From Comamonas testosteroni (lineage in GTDB: Bacteria; Pseudomonadota; Gammaproteobacteria; Burkholderiales; Burkholderiaceae_C), in contig NZ_AWOR01000044.1 in assembly GCF_000761245.1 (NCBI RefSeq), positions 78,969-142,968 on the forward strand: a stretch of 64,000 nt of DNA, given 5' to 3'. Of this stretch, positions 59,237-64,000 are shown piece by piece (the stretch's first letter is position 1; each line of letters begins with the position of its first letter). Below the pieces are notes generated by a model. That model had not been told where the DNA came from. It was given only the letters and a program-made list of their open reading frames with translations, and did not search any database. Both the position numbers and the translations under genes were made by a program.

Positions 59237-60709
59237 TCAGTGCATGGATTTATCGGCATCCGCCTTGCCCGACATGGGACGCTGGGGCTTGCTACCCGCC
59301 GGCAGAGGCTGAGGCACCAGGGTGCCGACAGTGAGCTGGTCGTCGCCAAAATATTTGGCGGCCACGGCCTTCACATCGTCAGAGGTGACTTTGCGCAGCT
59401 CGGCCAGCAGCTTGTCCTCGGCATCCAGCGGCATGTTCTGGATCCAGTAGTTGCCCAGGTTCTGGGCCTGGCCCATGACGGAATCACGCTCATAGACGTT
59501 GGAAGCCATCCACTGCGTCTTGACGCGCTCCAGCTCCTCGGCCTGCACGCCCTCATCGGCCACCTTCTTGATCTGGGCGCGCAGCGCAGCCTCGACATCG
59601 GCCACGGTCTTGCCCTGGGCCGGCACGCCGGTCAGCATGAACAGGCTGGGCCCGCGCCCCATGATGTTGGCCGAGCTGCCGGCGCTATCGGCCACGCGGC
59701 CATTGGCCTGGCCTTCGCCCTGCACCAGGGCACGCTCCAGGCGAGCGCCGTCATAACCGTCCAGCACGGCGGACAGCACCAGCAGCGCCAGCGCATCCTT
59801 GTCCTCGGCCTGCAGCTTGTCCACGCTCTTCAGGGTGGGCGTGCGATAGGCCATGGCGATAAAAGCCTGCTCGGCCGGCTGCTTGACCTCGATGCGGCGC
59901 ACGCCGATCTGGCTGGGTTCGGTCTGCGGCTTGCGCTGCGGCAATGCGCGCGCAGGAATGCTGCCGTAATACTTCTCGGCCCAGGCACGTACCTGGTTGA
60001 CGTTCACGTCCCCCACCACCACTACGGCGGCGTTGGCAGGCACATACCAGCGCTTGTGGAAGTCGCGCACATCGCCGGGCGTCATGGAGTTCAGGTCACT
60101 CATCCAGCCCACCACGGGGCGGCGATAGGGCGATGCCATGAAGGTGGCCGCCATCAGCTGCTCCATCAGCATGGCGCGCGGCTGGTCGTCGGTGCGCATG
60201 CGGCGCTCTTCCTTGATGACCTCGATTTCCTTCTTGAATTCCGAGTCCGGCCACTGGTTGTTGGCAAAACGGTCGGACTCCAGCTTCATCACGTCTTCGA
60301 GACGGTTGGACGGAATCTGCTGGTAGTACCCCGTGTAGTCACGCCAGGTAAAAGCGTTTTCCTGGCCGCCCAGCGCCGCCACGCGACGCGAGAAGTCTCC
60401 GGGCTTGACGCTTTTGGAGCCCTTGAACATCATGTGCTCCAGCGCATGGGCCACGCCCGTGGTGCCGTCGACCTCGTCCATGGAGCCCACGCGTACCCAG
60501 ACCATGTGCACGGCCGTAGGCGCGCGCCGGTCGGGCTGCACAATCAGCTGCATGCCGTTCTTCAGCGTGAACTGCTGCACTTGCGGCGCGGCCGCCGTGG
60601 CGGCAGCAGCAGGCACAGGTTGCGACGATGCGCCCGGCGCAGCCAAGGCTGCCCCAGCGCTCAAACAGGCCATTAAGCCCAGTACAGGGAGTGCGCGTAC
60701 ATGTTTCAT
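59237..60709 (-). CDS. Active M16-family zinc peptidase
   Basis: The 490-residue secreted protein has a signal peptide (PVLGLMACLSAGAALAAPGA) and an intact zinc motif HALEH (near residue 85) with the downstream Glu in the E-rich helix (LESDRF). It should be a periplasmic insulinase-type protease. ATG 60709 is used because the signal peptide begins there. The inactive paralog follows 17 bases downstream. Its start codon is only 28 bases from that of ftsY on the other strand. Confidence 0.92.
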   Translation of the reverse strand: MKHVRALPVLGLMACLSAGAALAAPGASSQPVPAAAATAAAPQVQQFTLKNGMQLIVQPDRRAPTAVHMVWVRVGSMDEVDGTTGVAHALEHMMFKGSKSVKPGDFSRRVAALGGQENAFTWRDYTGYYQQIPSNRLEDVMKLESDRFANNQWPDSEFKKEIEVIKEERRMRTDDQPRAMLMEQLMAATFMASPYRRPVVGWMSDLNSMTPGDVRDFHKRWYVPANAAVVVVGDVNVNQVRAWAEKYYGSIPARALPQRKPQTEPSQIGVRRIEVKQPAEQAFIAMAYRTPTLKSVDKLQAEDKDALALLVLSAVLDGYDGARLERALVQGEGQANGRVADSAGSSANIMGRGPSLFMLTGVPAQGKTVADVEAALRAQIKKVADEGVQAEELERVKTQWMASNVYERDSVMGQAQNLGNYWIQNMPLDAEDKLLAELRKVTSDDVKAVAAKYFGDDQLTVGTLVPQPLPAGSKPQRPMSGKADADKSMH

Positions 60710-60726
60710 AGAATGATGCGATTCTA
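60709..60726. promoter_or_regulatory. Palindrome in the ftsY/M16 divergent gap
   Basis: TAGAAT-GATGCG-ATTCTA is a perfect 6-bp inverted repeat with a 6-base centre and fills most of the gap between the two start codons. Confidence 0.45.
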
Positions 60727-60737
60727 AAAACCCGCCA

Positions 60738-61904
<1,167 letters not shown>

Positions 61905-61914
61905 AGTGCAAGAA

Positions 61915-61955
61915 CCATAGCTGCCAGCGCTTTATCTATAAAGATTTCAGATAGA
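61915..61955. repeat. AGCTGC/GCGCTT family repeat after ftsY
   Basis: ATAGCTGCCAGCGCTTTATC then TTTCAGATAG, a 10-mer also present in the copy at 45077. Confidence 0.65.
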
Positions 61956-61974
61956 TTCAGCATTGAAACCCAAT

Positions 61975-62003
61975 AAAGGAGCGCGCAAGGCGCTCCTTTT
62001 TTT
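61975..62003. terminator. Terminator between ftsY and cutA
   Basis: AAAGGAGCGC (61975-61984) and GCGCTCCTTT (61990-61999) pair perfectly; T-run to 62003 serves ftsY and the A-run helps cutA. Confidence 0.92.
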
Positions 62004-62012
62004 ATTCAGGCT

Positions 62013-62387
62013 TCAGAGCTGCACCTGCTGCTTGATCCACTTGGCATAGTCGTTCAGGCAGCGCTCGGTGCGCATGGTGATCTGGGGCACTTCATAGCTG
62101 TGATGGCTGCGCAGCAGCTGCGTCAGCCGCGGCAGGGCCTCGGGCAGGGTCTTGCAGGTCAGTCGCCATTCGGGAGCGGTCTGCAGCACGCCATCCCACT
62201 CGTAATACGAGGTGATGCGCTCGGTCTGCACGCAGGCCGCAGCCTTGGCCGAGACCAGAGCCCGCGCCATGTCCTCGGCCTCGGCCGAATGCCCCACGGT
62301 CGTCGTCACCACGCACAGCGTGGCCCAATGGCGGTCCTGCGCGGAGGTGGATTTGGGAGTGGCGGTCTGGGTAGATGTGGTGCTCAT
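62013..62387 (-). CDS. cutA: CutA1-type protein
   Basis: The 124-residue trimeric ferredoxin-like-fold protein has VVTTTVGHSAEAEDMARALVSAKAAACVQ, ITSYYEWDGVL and SYEVPQI, diagnostic of CutA. Linked to divalent-cation tolerance in E. coli, but its direct function is unsettled. A 17-residue Ser/Thr-rich N-terminal extension precedes the core. Convergent with ftsY. Confidence 0.93.
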   Translation of the reverse strand: MSTTSTQTATPKSTSAQDRHWATLCVVTTTVGHSAEAEDMARALVSAKAAACVQTERITSYYEWDGVLQTAPEWRLTCKTLPEALPRLTQLLRSHHSYEVPQITMRTERCLNDYAKWIKQQVQL

Positions 62388-62429
62388 GCCGTCTAGTCTA
62401 GGCCCAAGACCGCCCTGCCCGCCACAGCC

Positions 62430-63434
62430 TTACACCGGATACAGGCCCAGCTGCTGCGCCCGCAGCCGCGTCAGCCCCAGCAGCGCATCGGTGAACGGCG
62501 TGCTCATGCCGCACATGGCGCCGATCTCGCGCACGGCGCCTACCAGCGCGTCCAGCTCCACCGGCTTGCCGGCTTCCACATCCTGGAGCATGGAGGTCTT
62601 GAAGCCGCCCAGCTTGAGCGTGACCTGATGGCGGTCCTGCGGGCTGTCGGCAATCGGCAGGCCGATGCGCGCGCCGATTTCCCGGGCCTCCAGCATCACG
62701 GCCGTGATGAAGTTGCGCACCAGCTCATCGCCCAGAATCCGGTCCGTGGTGGCGCCCGTGATGGCACTGACGGGGTTCATGGTCATATTGCCCCAGAGCT
62801 TGTACCAGGCATCGCGCTGGATGTTGTCGCTGAGTCTGACCTCGATACCGCCCGCGCGCAGCAGCTCGGCCAGCGCAAGCAGGCGCGGCGTGGTCGCATC
62901 GCCGGGCAGGGCCGCAGGCTCGCCCATGATGAGGCTGTTGCCGAAATGTCGGCGCACCACACCCGGCGCGTCGAGTGAGCAGCTGGCATGCACCACCGAG
63001 CCAATGACCTGCTGCGTGGGGATGGCGCGCGCAATCTCGCCCTGCGGATCCACGGCCCTGAGCTGCAGGCCGCGCAGGCTGGCATCCACGCCACCGGCCA
63101 GAAACCACCAGGGCACGCCGTTCATGGCGGTCAGCACCAGTGTCTGCGGGCCGAGCAGCGGTGCGAGGGCACGCGCCACATCGGGCATGGACGGTGCCTT
63201 GACGGCAATCACCACCAGATCCTGCACGCCCAGGGCGGCCGGGTCCTGCTGCGCATTGACGGCCACGGTCTGGCGCTCCTCGCCATGCACCAGCGTCAGG
63301 CCGTTGTGCTGCAGCGCAGCCAGCGTCTGGCCTCGCGCCACGGCGCTCAGCTCGCAGCCCGCCCTGGCTAGCGCCACGCCCAGCCAGCCGCCAATGGCAC
63401 CGGCACCGTAGATACAGACTCTCTTCAGACTCAT
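62430..63434 (-). CDS. panE: 2-dehydropantoate 2-reductase family protein
   Basis: The 334-residue NADPH-binding protein has the N-terminal GAGAIGGWLG loop, VKAPSMPD near 80 (Lys of the family), TAMNGVPWW and the C-terminal-domain KLWGNMTMNPVSAITG with catalytic Lys/Asn, as in ketopantoate reductase (PanE/ApbA). Some family members act on other substrates, so assignment to pantothenate synthesis is probable, not certain. It is 42 bases upstream of cutA. Confidence 0.8.
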   Translation of the reverse strand: MSLKRVCIYGAGAIGGWLGVALARAGCELSAVARGQTLAALQHNGLTLVHGEERQTVAVNAQQDPAALGVQDLVVIAVKAPSMPDVARALAPLLGPQTLVLTAMNGVPWWFLAGGVDASLRGLQLRAVDPQGEIARAIPTQQVIGSVVHASCSLDAPGVVRRHFGNSLIMGEPAALPGDATTPRLLALAELLRAGGIEVRLSDNIQRDAWYKLWGNMTMNPVSAITGATTDRILGDELVRNFITAVMLEAREIGARIGLPIADSPQDRHQVTLKLGGFKTSMLQDVEAGKPVELDALVGAVREIGAMCGMSTPFTDALLGLTRLRAQQLGLYPV

Positions 63435-63469
63435 GCTCTTGTCTCTCCTGTCTTATATAGATCTCAAAA

Positions 63470-63500
63470 ACGATAGCTGCCGGCGCTTTACCCCAAAGCA
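63470..63500. repeat. AGCTGC/GCGCTT family repeat before orphan gene
   Basis: CGATAGCTGCCGGCGCTTTA followed by CCAAAGCATC; close to the copy at 61915. Confidence 0.6.
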
Positions 63501-63672
63501 TCTGAAGACTTTCCGCCCTTGAAACCAGGCGAAATCTTCGCGGCCGCTGTTCATTGTTGACACGTTAACAGCAGTATCCACCAGCGCGACACTGAGGGCC
63601 GTCGACAGCCGAGCGACCCGCGTTGCGCCCCCCGCTCGCTGCCTTGTTCATCGCATTTTCAAGGACTGATTC

Positions 63673-63885
63673 ATGAGCTCCAACACCACCGTCGTCAATC
63701 TCACGGCCCAGATCACGGCACTGGCCACCGCCTTGCGCATCGTGCTGGACGCCAGCCCCCAGGCTGCCCAGACACGCGAGCAGCTGGCTGCCGCGCTGGA
63801 CAAGACCATTCATGCCGCGCTGGAAGAAGGGGTCTGGGACAACGCCGACGGCGTCAAGACCATCAGGGCAGCGCTGCTGGGCTGA
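63673..63885 (+). CDS. Small hypothetical protein
   Basis: The 70-residue helical protein (NLTAQITALATALRIVLDA and EQLAAALDKTIHAALEE segments) has no recognised motif. ATG 63673 stands behind an AAGGA sequence (63660-63664). Not a family I know; coding bias resembles its neighbours. Confidence 0.65.
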   Translation: MSSNTTVVNLTAQITALATALRIVLDASPQAAQTREQLAAALDKTIHAALEEGVWDNADGVKTIRAALLG

Positions 63886-63906
63886 TCGCCACCGCGCCAT
63901 GAAAAA

Positions 63907-63925
63907 GCCGGGCACAAGGCCCGGC
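63907..63925 (-). terminator. Terminator of the minus-strand gene at the window end
   Basis: GCCGGGC (63907-63913) and GCCCGGC (63919-63925) with a 5-base loop; on the minus strand five T follow (63902-63906). Confidence 0.85.
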
Positions 63926-63965
63926 AAAGAGAAGCAGCAAACCAGAGAACCCCTAAGGGCCGTGC

Positions 63966-64000
63966 TCAGGCCAGCGTATAGGCCGTCTTCACCGTGGTGT
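63966..64000 (-). CDS. 3' end of an unidentified minus-strand gene
   Basis: Read on the minus strand, the last codons give TTVKTAYTLA and a TGA at 63966-63968, with a terminator 41 bases further on. The fragment is too short to name the product. Confidence 0.5.
   Translation of the reverse strand, partial: TTVKTAYTLA

Overview
The window looks like a chromosomal segment of a high-GC betaproteobacterium of the family Comamonadaceae, most likely Comamonas or a close relative. The grounds are the overall G+C-rich coding style, the scpA/DUF3460 pairing, a DUF4148 secreted protein, a phasin-like protein, a gram-negative trimeric porin, an NAD-dependent molybdenum formate dehydrogenase of the Fds type, and intergenic repeats of a kind I associate with this family. 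I see no rRNA, tRNA, CRISPR array, prophage or transposase gene. Almost all sequence is coding.

Layout. 1-2.8 kb: 3' part of an adenosine-deaminase-family gene, a small membrane protein, a low-molecular-weight tyrosine phosphatase, a CbrC-like protein and an orphan. 2.8-11.3 kb (minus strand): a DMT exporter, then apbC/Mrp, a LysR regulator and the formate dehydrogenase genes fdsGB (fused), fdsA and fdsD, tightly packed in one direction. 11.4-17.6 kb: a membrane-anchored Mrr-like protein with a degraded active site, a patatin-like lipase, a Cache-HAMP-GGDEF diguanylate cyclase behind a 17-codon leader ORF, and metG. 17.6-23.9 kb: a small lipoprotein and a sulfur-oxidation group (fccA, fccB, a YeeE/YedE transporter, a second FCSD-like flavoprotein, soxY, soxZ) interrupted by copies of a structured repeat. 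24-31 kb: YitT protein, BamE-like lipoprotein, DUF3460, scpA, queE, queD, porin, panD and a CHMI-family isomerase.

31-45 kb: tapT (DTW domain), YiaA-like protein, a DUF4274-like protein, pabC/pabB, DUF4148 protein, Crp/Fnr regulator, panB, panC, a MaoC hydratase, a SulP transporter, a phasin, a lysR/lysA divergent pair and a second DMT exporter. 45-51 kb: gpsA, secB, grxC and a rhodanese protein on the minus strand, divergent from gpmA, ctpA and moeB. 51-55.3 kb: a signalling and stress block with a receiver-only regulator, a NarL-type regulator divergent from a CHASE3 histidine kinase, then three small envelope stress proteins (DUF1328, a YqjD-like amphipathic protein, a BON lipoprotein). 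55.4-64 kb: a zinc metallopeptidase, coaD, rsmD, a paired active/inactive M16 peptidase set divergent from ftsY, cutA, a panE-like reductase, a small orphan and the end of one more minus-strand gene.

Functional links: formate oxidation to NADH and partial inorganic sulfur oxidation suggest use of supplementary electron donors. The pantothenate/CoA route is well represented but dispersed (panD, panB, panC, panE-like, coaD). The most notable non-gene signal is a repeat family present seven times. Every copy lies 3-11 bases after the stop codon of a plus-strand gene, in the same orientation, and six copies have a recognisable hairpin with a conserved base and a variable tip. Smaller signals include a second dispersed repeat family, a MITE-like element between panB and panC, a (GGAT)6 tract, an 8-bp tandem array abutting gpsA, and several palindromic operator candidates.
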